A stretch of DNA of 64,000 nt from Micromonospora tarapacensis (GTDB lineage: Bacteria; Actinomycetota; Actinomycetes; Mycobacteriales; Micromonosporaceae): positions 3,645,324-3,709,323 of the forward strand of contig NZ_JAHCDI010000004.1 in the NCBI RefSeq assembly GCF_019697375.1, given 5' to 3'. The notes beneath the pieces were generated by a model. It did not search any database. It was not told the origin of the DNA and was given only the letters and a program-made list of their open reading frames with translations. Made by a program: the position numbers and the translations under genes. Below, in pieces: positions 18,617-27,277 of this stretch. Within the stretch, counting starts at the first letter, position 1. Each line of letters starts with the position of its first letter.

Positions 18617-19723
18617 TCAGTACCGGCCGGTGCCCTGCGTCAGGGCGGTGCGGATGAGCCGGTCGACCAGCTTCGGGTACTCCAGGCCGGCCGCGGCCCA
18701 CATCCGGGGGAACATCGACGTCGGGGTGAAGCCGGGCATCGTGTTGATCTCGTTGAGGTAGACGTCGAGTTCCGGGGTGACGAAGAAGTCGGCCCGGGCC
18801 AGCCCGGCGCAGTCCAGCGCGGTGAAGGCGCGCACGGCGTAGTCGCGCACCTGCCGGGTGACCCGCTCCGGCAGGTCGGCCGGGATGTCGTACTCGCAGG
18901 CGGACTCCGCGTCGATGTACTTGGCCTCGAAGTCGTAGAAGTCGTAGTCGCCGACCACCCGGACCTCGGCCAGCACCGACGCCTCCGGCATGCCGCCGGC
19001 CTCACCCTCCAGCACGCCGCACTCGATCTCCCGGCCCACGATCGCGCCCTCGACCAGCACCTTGCTGTCGATCTCCCGAGCGGTGGCCAGCGCCGCGTCC
19101 AGGTCGGCCCAGTCGTTGACCTTGGTGATGCCGAAGGACGAGCCGGCCCGGGAGGGCTTGACGAAGACCGGCAGGCCGAGCCGCTGCTTGTCCGCCTCGC
19201 TCAGCGTCGTCCCGCTGCGCAGCACCGCGTACGGGCCGACCGGAATGCCCTCGACGGCGCAGAGCTTCTTGGTGAACTCCTTGTCCATCGCGGCGGCCGA
19301 GGCGAACACCTTCGCCCCGACGTACGGGATGCCGGCCATCTCCAGCATGCCCTGGATGGTGCCGTCCTCGCCGTAGGCGCCGTGCAGCACCGGAAAGACG
19401 ACGTCCACATCGGCCAGTGCCCGCGGTCCCTCGGCCGGGTCGAGCACGAGCAGGCCGTTGCCGGTCGGGTCGGCCCGCAGCACGATGTCCGTGCCGGATG
19501 CGGCGGTGATCTCCGGCAGCCGGCGGGAGTCGATCGCCAACTGGGCGGGGTCACCGCTGGTCAGCACCCACTGGCCGGCGCGGGTGATGCCCACCGGCAC
19601 CACCTCGAACTCGTCCGGGTCCAGCGCGCCGAGCACGCTGCCGGCGCTGACGCAGGAGATGCCGTGCTCCGGGCTGCGTCCGCCGAAGACGATCGCCACG
19701 CGGGTCTTGCCTGGGGTGGTCAC
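18617..19723 (-). CDS. ddl: D-alanine--D-alanine ligase
   Basis: A 368-aa ATP-grasp enzyme joining two D-Ala for peptidoglycan. Seen: VAIVFGGRSPEHGISCVSAGS at the N-terminus (Glu/His of the first D-Ala site), VLHGAYGEDGTIQG, GLPVFVKPSRAGSSFGI (ATP-binding lysine), VLVEGAIVGREIECGVL and the metal site FFVTPELDVYLNEINTMPGFTPTSMFP. The start is GTG 19723, because AAGGTG precedes it at good spacing; GTG 19732 is possible. The active-site Tyr/Phe selector region cannot settle D-Ala versus D-Lac specificity by eye. Confidence 0.95.
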   Translation of the reverse strand: MTTPGKTRVAIVFGGRSPEHGISCVSAGSVLGALDPDEFEVVPVGITRAGQWVLTSGDPAQLAIDSRRLPEITAASGTDIVLRADPTGNGLLVLDPAEGPRALADVDVVFPVLHGAYGEDGTIQGMLEMAGIPYVGAKVFASAAAMDKEFTKKLCAVEGIPVGPYAVLRSGTTLSEADKQRLGLPVFVKPSRAGSSFGITKVNDWADLDAALATAREIDSKVLVEGAIVGREIECGVLEGEAGGMPEASVLAEVRVVGDYDFYDFEAKYIDAESACEYDIPADLPERVTRQVRDYAVRAFTALDCAGLARADFFVTPELDVYLNEINTMPGFTPTSMFPRMWAAAGLEYPKLVDRLIRTALTQGTGRY

Positions 19724-19872
19724 TGCGGTCACCTTTCCGGGACGCACTGCTGGCGCTCTCCCGGATGACCTTACTGTGCGTGGCGGGATCGGGCAGCCGA
19801 TACCCTGCGGCAACGCACCCCTGCCGCATTCGGTCAGCGGGGCATACACGGTGCGTAACCGGACGAGCGGAG

Positions 19873-20109
19873 CTAGCCGGCCAGTTCCCGCTCGCCGTAC
19901 GCATGCCGGCGGCCGATGGCGATCACCTTGACCCGCTGCCTACCGGCTCGCACCATCCCCAGGGCCATGAACGCCCCGGCGATCCGGTCGGCCGCCTCCC
20001 GGCTGCTCGCGCCGACCACCTGACGGCGACGCTCGGGCGCGGCCCGCTCGTTGCGACCGTCCACCTCGTACGGGCGGACGTCGGTCAGCACCACCAGGAA
20101 GCGTGTCAT
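19873..20109 (-). CDS. Small conserved protein of unknown function (78 aa)
   Basis: MTRFLVVLTDVRPYEVDGRNERAAP... is a mixed alpha/beta, basic protein with no motif I recognise. ATG 20109 has GGAAGGAC upstream at normal spacing, which is why the longer N-terminal frame is dropped. It is divergent from the XRE regulator gene. Confidence 0.6.
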   Translation of the reverse strand: MTRFLVVLTDVRPYEVDGRNERAAPERRRQVVGASSREAADRIAGAFMALGMVRAGRQRVKVIAIGRRHAYGERELAG

Positions 20110-20336
20110 CCCATGTCCTTCCGATGGTTGGCCGTCAGCGCGGCACGCGGCGGTCGGGTACGGGGGAATAACCCGACCGCCGCGCGCCCCATCCCCTCCG
20201 GTCACTCACCACCACCGTCGCCACGACAACCGGCGGTGAGGACGTGCTAACAGATTGACAGCACCATGGGCATGAATGCAACTCTCACCGGCGTTCTCTC
20301 ATGTACAGAGTCCCAAATACGTGCGACCATCGATAC

Positions 20337-21182
20337 ATGGCTCCGAAGACCGCACGCGCCCGCCGGCTGGGCATCGCGCTGCGCCACCACCGGGAGGCCG
20401 CCGGCCTCACCCTGGAGGCCGCGGCCGACGAGATCAACAGCACCCGCAGCACGCTGTCCCGCTACGAGAACGCGCAGACCCTGGTCAGCCCGGCCACCGT
20501 GCGCGCCCTGCTCACCCTCTACGGGGTCGGCACGGACGAGGTCGCGGCGGCGGTCGAGCTGGCCAAGGACGCCCGCAAGCCGGGCTGGTGGGTCTCCTAC
20601 TCCTACCTGCTCGACCGGCGCACCATCGACTTCATCGCGCTGGAGGCCGAGGCCACCGGCATCGCGAACTTCGAGCCGTCCGTGGTGCCGGGGCTGCTAC
20701 AGACCGCCGACTACATCCGCGGCGTGATGCGGGGCGGGCCGCACACCCTCAGCGACAACGACGTCGAGGATCGGGTGCACCTGCGACTGGACCGGCAGCA
20801 GCGGCTCACCGGCGAACATCCGCCGATCTTCGACGCGATCCTCGACGAGGCGGCACTGCTGCGCCCGGTCGGCGACCACTCGGCGACCCAGGGACAGCTG
20901 AGCCATCTGCTCAAGATGAGCGAGCTGCCGAACATCACCGTCCAGATGATCCCGTTGGCCGCCGGCTACCACCGGGGCACCCGAGGTTCCCTGCACATCC
21001 TCGAATTCGCCGACCCGGAGGACCCGATCATCGCCTCCGTCGAGACGGTCGCCGGGCAGATGGTCCTCGACCGCCCCGGCGACCTGCGTACCTGCACCAA
21101 GATCATGGAACACCTGCGCACCGTCGCGCTCAGCCCCGCGGCCAGCCGCGACGCAATCTTCACACTCCTGAAGGGACGGTAA
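20337..21182 (+). CDS. XRE-family helix-turn-helix protein with DUF5753 domain
   Basis: A 281-aa protein. The N-terminal HTH_3/XRE domain spans about residues 10-65 (LGIALRHHREAAGLTLEAAADEINSTRSTLSRYENA). The DUF5753 domain fills the rest, with FEPSVVPGLLQTADYIRGVM, VEDRVHLRLDRQQRL, and the C-terminal LHILEFADPEDPIIASVE and VALSPAASRDAI. This architecture is highly multiplied in Streptomyces and Micromonospora, nearly always followed by a DUF397 gene as here, and some pairs regulate development. ATG 20337 (MAPKTARARRLG) is chosen over 20301; neither has a good ribosome site. TTGACA at 20255-20260 is the only -35-like element seen upstream. Confidence 0.88.
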   Translation: MAPKTARARRLGIALRHHREAAGLTLEAAADEINSTRSTLSRYENAQTLVSPATVRALLTLYGVGTDEVAAAVELAKDARKPGWWVSYSYLLDRRTIDFIALEAEATGIANFEPSVVPGLLQTADYIRGVMRGGPHTLSDNDVEDRVHLRLDRQQRLTGEHPPIFDAILDEAALLRPVGDHSATQGQLSHLLKMSELPNITVQMIPLAAGYHRGTRGSLHILEFADPEDPIIASVETVAGQMVLDRPGDLRTCTKIMEHLRTVALSPAASRDAIFTLLKGR

Positions 21183-21185
21183 GCG

Positions 21186-21386
21186 ATGACACCGACGACC
21201 AACGCTGCGGTGACCGTGGCCGGGTGGCGCAAGAGCAGCCACAGCGGCGACGAGGGAGCCTGCGTGGAGGTGGCGGTCGTCCCCGGGACGGTCGCCGTGC
21301 GCGACTCCAAGGACCCGCACGGCCCGCTCCTGCTCTTCCCGCCGGAGGCCTGGACCACCTTCACCCAGGCACCGCCGACGGACTGA
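21186..21386 (+). CDS. DUF397 domain protein, partner of the XRE regulator
   Basis: A 66-aa protein with the DUF397 core WRKSSHSGDEGACVEVAVV...VAVRDSKDPHGPLLLFPPEAWTTF. It starts 3 nt after the stop of the XRE/DUF5753 gene, so the two are certainly co-transcribed. DUF397 proteins are small partners or antagonists of the adjacent HTH protein in the few studied pairs. Confidence 0.92.
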   Translation: MTPTTNAAVTVAGWRKSSHSGDEGACVEVAVVPGTVAVRDSKDPHGPLLLFPPEAWTTFTQAPPTD

Positions 21387-21413
21387 CCCACGGAGGAATC
21401 GCACCCCAGTGCC

Positions 21414-21452
21414 GCTGACCGGGCCGGTAAGGGCACCGCCGGCCCGGTCAGC
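21414..21452. terminator. Hairpin terminator between the DUF397 and ROK genes
   Basis: A 14-bp perfect stem starting GCTGACCGGGCCGG with an 11-nt loop. It overlaps the ROK stop codon (21448-21450) and lies 28 bp beyond the DUF397 stop. Likely bidirectional. Confidence 0.65.
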
Positions 21453-22512
21453 CCTTCGTCGCGTCGCCGAACAGCGGCGGCGGCGCGGGTACGGCGCGTA
21501 CCGTCTCCAGGGCCGCGAGGGCGACACCCCGCGCGCCGGCCATGTCCCGCTCGGGGACCAGCGCGAACGTGGCCATGGCGGCCTGCTCCGCGCGGAGCAG
21601 GGTGTGCTCGCGCACGGTCGCCAGGAACCAGTCGCGGAACTCCGGTGCCGTCTCCACCACCCCGCCACCGACGAAGTACGCATCGGGGTCGGTGAAATTC
21701 GCGGCGATGGTGAACAGCGCCCCGAGCGCCCTCGCCTGCTGGGCGAAGATCTCCCGGGCCAGGTCGTCGCCCCGCTCGCCGTAGCCGCGGACCAGCTTCG
21801 CCGCCCGCGCCGGCGGCTCGGCGGCGAGTGGATGCCCGCGGAAGCGGGTCAGCCAGTACGGCAGCAGGTTCCGCTCGATCGCGGTCAGTGAGGCGAGGCT
21901 CTCCACGTCGCCGGCGAAGCCACAGGCGCAGGTCGGCACCGGCTGTCCCGGCGCCAGCACGGTGGCCAGCGGGATCTGCACGTGTCCCAGCTCGCCCGCC
22001 ATGCCGGCCGCGCCCGAGATCACCCGGCCGTTCTCGACCAGGCCACCGCCCAGCCCGGTGCCGACGATCGCCGACACCGACGATCGCCGCATCGCGTCGG
22101 CGCCGAATTGCGCGTGGTGGGCGTAGAGCGCGGCCGCGTTGCCGTCGTTGTGGTAGACCACCGGCAGCCCGAGGCGGCGGGTGAGCGCACCCCGCACGTC
22201 GAAGCCGCGCCAGGCCGGCTGCGAGAAGTTCGTGGACCCCTTCGACGAGATGACCCCGGTCGCACTGGCCGGACCGGGCGTGTCCAGACCGACCGCGCGG
22301 ACCAGTGCGCGAGGCACCCCGGTGAGGGCCAGGACGCCGTCGAGGGCGTCCGCCATCGCCGCCACCGCCGCCACCGGCCCCGCCTGCACCTGACTCGGCG
22401 TCTCCACCAGCCGGTCGACCAGAAACCGCCCGTCCAGCGTCAGCACCGTGGCGTTGTTGCTCGTGCCACCGTTGTCGATCCCGACCACCACCGGCACCGT
22501 TGCGCCATCCAC
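21448..22512 (-). CDS. ROK-family sugar kinase
   Basis: A 354-aa protein. It has the ATP/phosphate loop GIDNGGTSNNATVL near the N-terminus, the catalytic region VVYHNDGNAAALYAHHAQFG, IVGTGLGGGLVENGRVISGAAGMAGELGHVQI, and the Cys cluster CACGFAGDVES. ROK kinases usually carry CxCGxxGCxE; the third Cys is Asp here, so zinc binding is doubtful. The specific sugar (glucose, fructose, N-acetylmannosamine or other) cannot be told. GTG 22512 (VDGATVPVVVGIDNGG) has GGAGG upstream; 22536 is an alternative. No transporter or sugar gene is adjacent. Confidence 0.85.
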   Translation of the reverse strand: MDGATVPVVVGIDNGGTSNNATVLTLDGRFLVDRLVETPSQVQAGPVAAVAAMADALDGVLALTGVPRALVRAVGLDTPGPASATGVISSKGSTNFSQPAWRGFDVRGALTRRLGLPVVYHNDGNAAALYAHHAQFGADAMRRSSVSAIVGTGLGGGLVENGRVISGAAGMAGELGHVQIPLATVLAPGQPVPTCACGFAGDVESLASLTAIERNLLPYWLTRFRGHPLAAEPPARAAKLVRGYGERGDDLAREIFAQQARALGALFTIAANFTDPDAYFVGGGVVETAPEFRDWFLATVREHTLLRAEQAAMATFALVPERDMAGARGVALAALETVRAVPAPPPLFGDATKG

Positions 22513-22550
22513 CCGAGTTCCGCCTCCCGCCGTCACGACCTGACGTGAGG

Positions 22551-23372
22551 CTAGTTCTCGTCCGGCCCACCCGCCACGGCAGCCGGCCGACGGGCCGTGA
22601 TCGCGACCGCGCCGAGGTCGCCGTCCCGGACCACCGTCGGCGCCAGTCCGGCCTCGGTCAACACCGTACGAAGCTCGTCGACCTGCGCCTCACCGACCTC
22701 CACCACCAGGTGTCCGCCCGGCGCGAGCCAGCTCGCTCCGGCGACGGCGAGCCGGCGCAGCACCGTCAGGCCGTCCGGCCCGCCGTCCACCGCAGTCAGG
22801 GCCTCGTGGTCGCGTGACTCCGGCGGCATCAGGGCGATCGCCGCCGTCGGCACGTACGGCGCGTTCGCCACCACCAGGTCCAGGCCGCCCCGCCAGGCCG
22901 CCGGCAGCGGATCGAACAGGTCACCGGCGAACACCGGGACGGCCAGGGCGGCCAGGTTCCGCCGGGCGCAGGCCGCCGCCGCGGGATCCAGGTCGACCGC
23001 GGCCAGCAACCGGGGCGCGGCGAGGCGACGCGCCAGTGCCCGGGTCACCGCGCCGGAACCGCAGCACAGCTCCACCACGGTCGCCGCCGGCCCGGTCACC
23101 GCGGCGGCAGCCGAGACCAGCAGAGCCGTACGCGTCCGGGGCACGAAGACCCCCGGCTCGACACCGATCCGCTCCCCGCAGAACTCCGCCCAGCCGAGCA
23201 GGTACTCCAGCGGCTCCCCGGTGGCCCGCCGCTCGACCAGCCCCGCCAGCGCCTCCGGGCTGCCCGCCGCCTCGACGAGCAGGCGGATCTCGTCCTCCGC
23301 CCAGACACAGCCGGCCCGCCGCAGCCGGGCGACCAGGGCGTCGCGCGCGGCCGGGGCGACGGGCACCGTCAT
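22551..23372 (-). CDS. Putative protein N5-glutamine methyltransferase (PrmC-related)
   Basis: A 273-aa SAM methyltransferase. It has an N-terminal helical part, then LEYLLGWAEFCGERIGVEPGVFVPRTRT, SAM loop VVELCCGSGAVTRALARRL, and the motif VVANAPYVPT. True PrmC/HemK has NPPY; the NAPY variant belongs to a distinct actinobacterial PrmC-related subfamily whose substrate is unproven. ATG 23372 overlaps the stop of the upstream trans-sulfuration gene by 4 nt. Confidence 0.87.
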   Translation of the reverse strand: MTVPVAPAARDALVARLRRAGCVWAEDEIRLLVEAAGSPEALAGLVERRATGEPLEYLLGWAEFCGERIGVEPGVFVPRTRTALLVSAAAAVTGPAATVVELCCGSGAVTRALARRLAAPRLLAAVDLDPAAAACARRNLAALAVPVFAGDLFDPLPAAWRGGLDLVVANAPYVPTAAIALMPPESRDHEALTAVDGGPDGLTVLRRLAVAGASWLAPGGHLVVEVGEAQVDELRTVLTEAGLAPTVVRDGDLGAVAITARRPAAVAGGPDEN

Positions 23373-24502
23373 GCGACGGTGTTCAGCGCGGCCGTGACGT
23401 CGGCGACCAGGTCGACGGTGTCCTCCACCCCGCAGGACAGCCGGACGAAGCCGGGCGGGGTGTCGTCGCCCCACTGCGCCCGCCGGTCGGCCGTGGTGTG
23501 CAGACCACCGAACGAGGTCGCCGCCGCCACCAGTCGGGCGGCGTCGAGGAAGCGGGCGACCCGTTCGGCGCTGCCGAGGTCGAAGGAGAGCACCCCCGGC
23601 ATCCGCCGCAACTGCCGCGACGCCACCTCGTACGCCGGGTCGTCCGGCAGCCCCGGCCAGCGCAGCCCGGACACGTCGGAGCGAGCCGCCAGCAGCCCGG
23701 CGAGCGCCTCGGCGTTCGCCGTCTGCCGCCCCAGCCGCAGGTCGAGCGTGGCCAGCGACCGGTGGGCCAGCCAGGCGTCGAACGCCCCGGGCACCGAGCC
23801 GGTCGCGGTCCGCCAGGCGGTGACCGTCGCCAGCAGCTCCGCCGAACGGGTGGCGACGTAGCCGAGCAGCAGATCGGAGTGCCCGGTCAACGCCTTGGTG
23901 CCGGAGGCGACGACCAGGTCCGCGCCGAGGTCCAACGGGCGCTGCCCGAGCGGTGTGGCGGTGGTGTTGTCCACGGCCAGCAGGGCACCGGCGGCGTGCA
24001 CCCGCTCGGCCAGCGCCGGCAGGTCGACGACGTCCAGGCCCGGGTTGGCCGGCGTCTCCACCAGCACCAGCCGCACCCCGTCGAACGACGGGTACGGCCC
24101 GACCGTCGGCGCGAAGCGCACCCGTACGCCGTTGCCGGCCAGGGTGTCGGTGGCGAACGCGCGTACCGGGAAGTAGCCGTCGGCGGGAAGGACCACGGTG
24201 TCGCCGGCCCGCAGCACCGCCAGCAGCAGGCCGGTGATCGCCGCCTGGCCGCTGGCGAAGACCCGGCAGTCGCCGCCCTCCAGCTCGCCGATTGCCGCCT
24301 CCAGCAGCCGGCGGGTGGGGTTGTCGGGGCGCCCGTACCCGTTCGGCGCCGCCGTCGGCCCCTGCCACGGGTCCAGGTGGTACGGCGCGGCGAAGACCGG
24401 CCCGGGCAGGAACGGCGCGCCCGGGGCGGGCTCGGGCAGGCCGGCATGGACACATCGGGTGCCGTCGTGGTGCCCGCTCGGGCCGGCGCTCGGCTCGCTC
24501 AT
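23369..24502 (-). CDS. PLP-dependent trans-sulfuration enzyme (Cys/Met metabolism family)
   Basis: A 377-aa fold-type I PLP enzyme of the cystathionine gamma-synthase/gamma-lyase group. The PLP lysine is in VVASGTKALTGHSDLL; other blocks are YGRPDNPTRRLLEAAIGELEGGD, FASGQAAITGLLLAVLRAGD, VETPANPGLDVVDLPAL, AVDNTTATPLGQRPLDLGAD and FVRLSCGVEDTVDLV. Lyase versus synthase cannot be settled by eye. ATG 24502 has GGAGTGAG upstream and begins 5 nt after the gpsA stop; it overlaps the next gene. Confidence 0.88.
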   Translation of the reverse strand: MSEPSAGPSGHHDGTRCVHAGLPEPAPGAPFLPGPVFAAPYHLDPWQGPTAAPNGYGRPDNPTRRLLEAAIGELEGGDCRVFASGQAAITGLLLAVLRAGDTVVLPADGYFPVRAFATDTLAGNGVRVRFAPTVGPYPSFDGVRLVLVETPANPGLDVVDLPALAERVHAAGALLAVDNTTATPLGQRPLDLGADLVVASGTKALTGHSDLLLGYVATRSAELLATVTAWRTATGSVPGAFDAWLAHRSLATLDLRLGRQTANAEALAGLLAARSDVSGLRWPGLPDDPAYEVASRQLRRMPGVLSFDLGSAERVARFLDAARLVAAATSFGGLHTTADRRAQWGDDTPPGFVRLSCGVEDTVDLVADVTAALNTVA

Positions 24503-24507
24503 GGTGC

Positions 24508-25512
24508 TCACTCCGGCTTCGTGGTGCGGCTCATCAGGGCCCGGACCGCGCGGCGCGGGTCGACCCCTTCGTGGCAGACCAGCTCGACCTGCTCGGTGAT
24601 CGGCATCTCCACACCGTGCGCGCGGGCCAGGTCCCGGATGGCCAGCGCGCTCTTCACCCCCTCGGCGGTCTGCCGGGTGGCGACCCGCGCCTCCTCCAGG
24701 GTGGCGCCCCGACCCAGGTGCTCGCCGAAGGTGCGGTTGCGGGCCGACGGCGACGAGCAGGAGGCGACCAGGTCGCCCATCCCGGCCAGGCCGGCGAAGG
24801 TCAACGGGTCCGCGCCGAGGGCCACCCCGAGCCGGGCGGTCTCGGCCAGCCCGCGGGTGACCAGCATCGCCCGGGTGTTGTGGCCGAAGCCCATCGCGGT
24901 GGCGATGCCGTACGCCAGGGCGATGACGTTCTTCACCGCCCCGCCCAGCTCGCAGCCGATCACGTCGTCGTTGGTGTACGGGCGGAAGTACGGCGTGGTG
25001 ATCGACCGCTGCACCAGCGTCGCCCGGTCGGAGTCGGTGCAGGCGACCACGGTGGCGGCCGGTTGCTCGGCGGCGATCTCCGGTGCCAGGTTCGGTCCGG
25101 AGACCACCACGACCCGGTCCGCCGCCACCTTGGCGGTCTCGACGATCACCTCGCTCATCCGCCTGGTGGTGCCGAGTTCGATCCCCTTCATCAGTGAGAC
25201 CAGGGTGGCCTCGGGGTGCAGGTGCTCGACCCACGCGGCGAGGTTGCCGCGCAGCGTCTGGGACGGCATCGCCAGCACCACCATCTCGGCACCCTTGATC
25301 GCCTCGACGGCGTCACCGGTGGCGCTGACCCGTTCCGGCAGCACCACCCCGGGCAGGTACTCCGGGTTGCACCGCTCCGTACGGATCACGTCGGCGATCG
25401 GCTGCCGCCGCGCCCAGATCGTCACGTCCCGCCCGGCGTCGGCCAGGATCTTCGCGAACGCCGTCCCCCACGACCCCGCACCCAGCACCGCCACCTGCCC
25501 ACGCTCGCTCAC
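24508..25512 (-). CDS. gpsA: Glycerol-3-phosphate dehydrogenase [NAD(P)+]
   Basis: A 334-aa enzyme making sn-glycerol 3-phosphate from dihydroxyacetone phosphate for phospholipid synthesis. It has the Rossmann loop [40 protein letters not shown], the catalytic-lysine block [24 protein letters not shown], and the substrate-binding [23 protein letters not shown] 25512 has GGAGG 5 nt upstream and overlaps the stop of the PlsC gene (GTGA), so acyltransferase and gpsA are coupled, matching their joint role in phospholipid precursor supply. Confidence 0.96.
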   Translation of the reverse strand: MSERGQVAVLGAGSWGTAFAKILADAGRDVTIWARRQPIADVIRTERCNPEYLPGVVLPERVSATGDAVEAIKGAEMVVLAMPSQTLRGNLAAWVEHLHPEATLVSLMKGIELGTTRRMSEVIVETAKVAADRVVVVSGPNLAPEIAAEQPAATVVACTDSDRATLVQRSITTPYFRPYTNDDVIGCELGGAVKNVIALAYGIATAMGFGHNTRAMLVTRGLAETARLGVALGADPLTFAGLAGMGDLVASCSSPSARNRTFGEHLGRGATLEEARVATRQTAEGVKSALAIRDLARAHGVEMPITEQVELVCHEGVDPRRAVRALMSRTTKPE

Positions 25513-26246
25513 GCCGCCGCCTCCGGGTGCTGCGGGTCGGTCCGGGCACGGGTGGCGCGCTGCCACAGCGGCGGCGGTGTGCCGCCACGGATCTCGGCGA
25601 GCATGTCCCGCAGCCGCAGCATGATCACGTTGGTCATCTCCTCCAGCACCTGCCGGGTCGGGGCGGCGCCGGCCCAGCGGGTCAGGTCGATCGGCGGCCC
25701 GGCCACCACGGTCACCGGGATCCGGGGCCGCGGGTTGATCCGGGCGCGCCGCGGATCGAAGATCCGCTCCGGACCCCACATGGCCAGCGGCACCACCGGT
25801 GCACCGGTGGCGAGCGCCAGCCGGGCGGCGCCGGTCTTGCCCTTCATCGGCCACAGCTGCGGCTCGCGGCTGGTGGTGCCCTCCGGGTAGATGATCACCG
25901 CGCCACCCTCGTCGAGCGCCTTCACCAGGGCGTCCAGCGACTTCACCGCGTCGATCGAGCCCCGTTCCACCGGGATCTGCCGGCATCGGTGCAGGATCCA
26001 GCCGATCACCGGGACCTTGAACACGCTCGCCTTGCCGAGAAACTGCGGCCACCGCCCCGCGTCGTAGACGAAATGAGCCGAGACCAGCGGGTCCGCGTGC
26101 GAGATGTGGTTCGGCACGATGATCACGGGACCGTCCTGGCGCAGGTGCTCCATGCCCCGCCAGGTGCGCCGCGTCCAGACGGTCATCACCGGCTTGACCA
26201 GCACCACGGCGAACCATTGCCAGAATCCCAGCCTCCGCCGACCCAC
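25509..26246 (-). CDS. 1-acyl-sn-glycerol-3-phosphate acyltransferase (PlsC family)
   Basis: A 245-aa membrane-associated acyltransferase. The catalytic HX4D block is NHISHADPL; the glycerol-3-phosphate-binding motif is YPEGTTSR, followed by [29 protein letters not shown] hydrophobic helix at the N-terminus ([17 protein letters not shown]) anchors it. GTG 26246 (VGRRRLGFW) is chosen because of a strong GGAGG at 5-nt spacing; the longer frame adds 22 low-complexity residues. It is translationally coupled to gpsA. Confidence 0.9.
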   Translation of the reverse strand: MGRRRLGFWQWFAVVLVKPVMTVWTRRTWRGMEHLRQDGPVIIVPNHISHADPLVSAHFVYDAGRWPQFLGKASVFKVPVIGWILHRCRQIPVERGSIDAVKSLDALVKALDEGGAVIIYPEGTTSREPQLWPMKGKTGAARLALATGAPVVPLAMWGPERIFDPRRARINPRPRIPVTVVAGPPIDLTRWAGAAPTRQVLEEMTNVIMLRLRDMLAEIRGGTPPPLWQRATRARTDPQHPEAAA

Positions 26247-26373
26247 CGTGCCTCCTCGTGCCCGCCCCACCGGCCCACCGGAGAGTCCGGTGCGGTCCGC
26301 AGCCGAAATCATGCCTGCTCGCCCCGGGTACGGCCAGTGAGGGTACCGCCGCCGGGCTGGCAGGATGGCAGGC

Positions 26374-27003
26374 GTGAGTCAGCCATGGACCGTGGTGGTG
26401 CCGGTCAAGCACCTGGCCGCCGCGAAGTCCCGGCTGCGTGGCGGGGTGCCGGGCATCCCGCACGAGGACCTGGCGTTGGCGCTGGCCGCCGACACGCTGG
26501 ACGCGGTACTGGCCTGTCCCGAGGTGGCCGAGGTGCTGGTGGTCACCGACGACGCCCGGGTGGGCGAGGCGGCCCGACGATCGGGCGCCCGGGTGTTGCC
26601 GGACGTCGCGGGCGCCGGCCTCAACGCCGCGTTCCGGCGCGGCGCGGTCGGCGTCCCCGGATGGCTCGCCGGGCTCACCGCAGACCTGCCCGCCCTGCGT
26701 CCCGCCGAGTTGGCCGCGGCGCTGCGCGCGGCACGGACCGGCACCGCGGGTGCCCGCCGGTTCGTCGCCGACGCGCCCGGGACCGGCACCGTGCTGCTGG
26801 CCGCCCCGCCGGGCGTACCGCTGGATCCGCGGTTCGGGCCCGGCTCGGCCGTGGCACACGCGTCGAGTGGGGCACACCCGCTCACCGGCGACTGGCCCAG
26901 CCTCCGGCGGGACGTGGACACCGCCGACGACCTGGCCGCGGCGGCCCGGCTGGGCCTCGGGCCGCGGACCGCGGCGCTGGCCGCCGGCTGCCTCACCGGC
27001 TGA
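26374..27003 (+). CDS. cofC: 2-phospho-L-lactate (phosphoenolpyruvate) guanylyltransferase
   Basis: A 209-aa nucleotidyltransferase of coenzyme F420 synthesis. Family blocks are [19 protein letters not shown] at the N-terminus, [61 protein letters not shown], and [21 protein letters not shown] near the C-terminus. In actinobacteria the enzyme (FbiD) uses phosphoenolpyruvate. The start is taken as GTG 26374, 7 nt after CAGGAT; ATG 26365 is also possible. It is divergent from the PlsC gene. No other F420 gene is in the window. Confidence 0.9.
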   Translation: MSQPWTVVVPVKHLAAAKSRLRGGVPGIPHEDLALALAADTLDAVLACPEVAEVLVVTDDARVGEAARRSGARVLPDVAGAGLNAAFRRGAVGVPGWLAGLTADLPALRPAELAAALRAARTGTAGARRFVADAPGTGTVLLAAPPGVPLDPRFGPGSAVAHASSGAHPLTGDWPSLRRDVDTADDLAAAARLGLGPRTAALAAGCLTG

Positions 27004-27014
27004 GCCGACCGGTG

Positions 27015-27020
27015 TACGGT
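27015..27020 (+). promoter_or_regulatory. -10 element (TACGGT) for the leaderless OB-fold-like gene
   Basis: TACGGT, 6-nt gap, then ATG 27027; no ribosome site. It lies 11 bp after the cofC stop. Confidence 0.5.
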
Positions 27021-27026
27021 GCTGGC

Positions 27027-27224
27027 ATGCAGGGCACGGTGGCGACCTTCGACGCGGCGAACCGGAGCGGGCTGCTGTTGCTCGACGACGGCACGGAGCT
27101 GCCCTTCCCGGCGCGCGCCTTCGATGCCTCCGGCCTGCGACTGCTCCGGCTCGGCCAACGGGTCCGGGTGGAAACCGACGCCGCCGGGGACGTCGTACGC
27201 GTGACACTTCCGACGATGTCCTGA
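27027..27224 (+). CDS. Small cold-shock/OB-fold-like protein (65 aa)
   Basis: [33 protein letters not shown]... resembles the N-terminal half of cold-shock domains (G-x-V-x-x-F-D, then G-hydrophobic-DDG), followed by [20 protein letters not shown], i.e. five beta strands of an OB fold. The aromatic RNP1/RNP2 motifs of true CspA are not conserved, so nucleic-acid binding is a guess. The ATG is preceded by a TACGGT -10 at leaderless spacing. Confidence 0.75.
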   Translation: MQGTVATFDAANRSGLLLLDDGTELPFPARAFDASGLRLLRLGQRVRVETDAAGDVVRVTLPTMS

Positions 27225-27237
27225 CATCCCGACCCAA

Positions 27238-27259
27238 GTTCATTTTGCGTTCACCGTGA
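27238..27259 (+). promoter_or_regulatory. Candidate PHO box (PhoP site) upstream of ppk
   Basis: Two adjacent 11-nt direct repeats, GTTCATTTTGC (27238-27248) and GTTCACCGTGA (27249-27259), match the GTTCACC-type repeats of the Streptomyces PHO box. A GATTAT hexamer at 27266-27271 follows, 6 nt before GTG 27278. PhoP control of ppk is known in Streptomyces lividans. Confidence 0.65.
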
Positions 27260-27277
27260 TCGGGTGATTATGAGCGG

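Noticed and set aside
20255..20283. TTGACA as promoter of the XRE gene
   Set aside because: The best -10 at 17-bp spacing (GCAACT) is poor, so I did not call a promoter.
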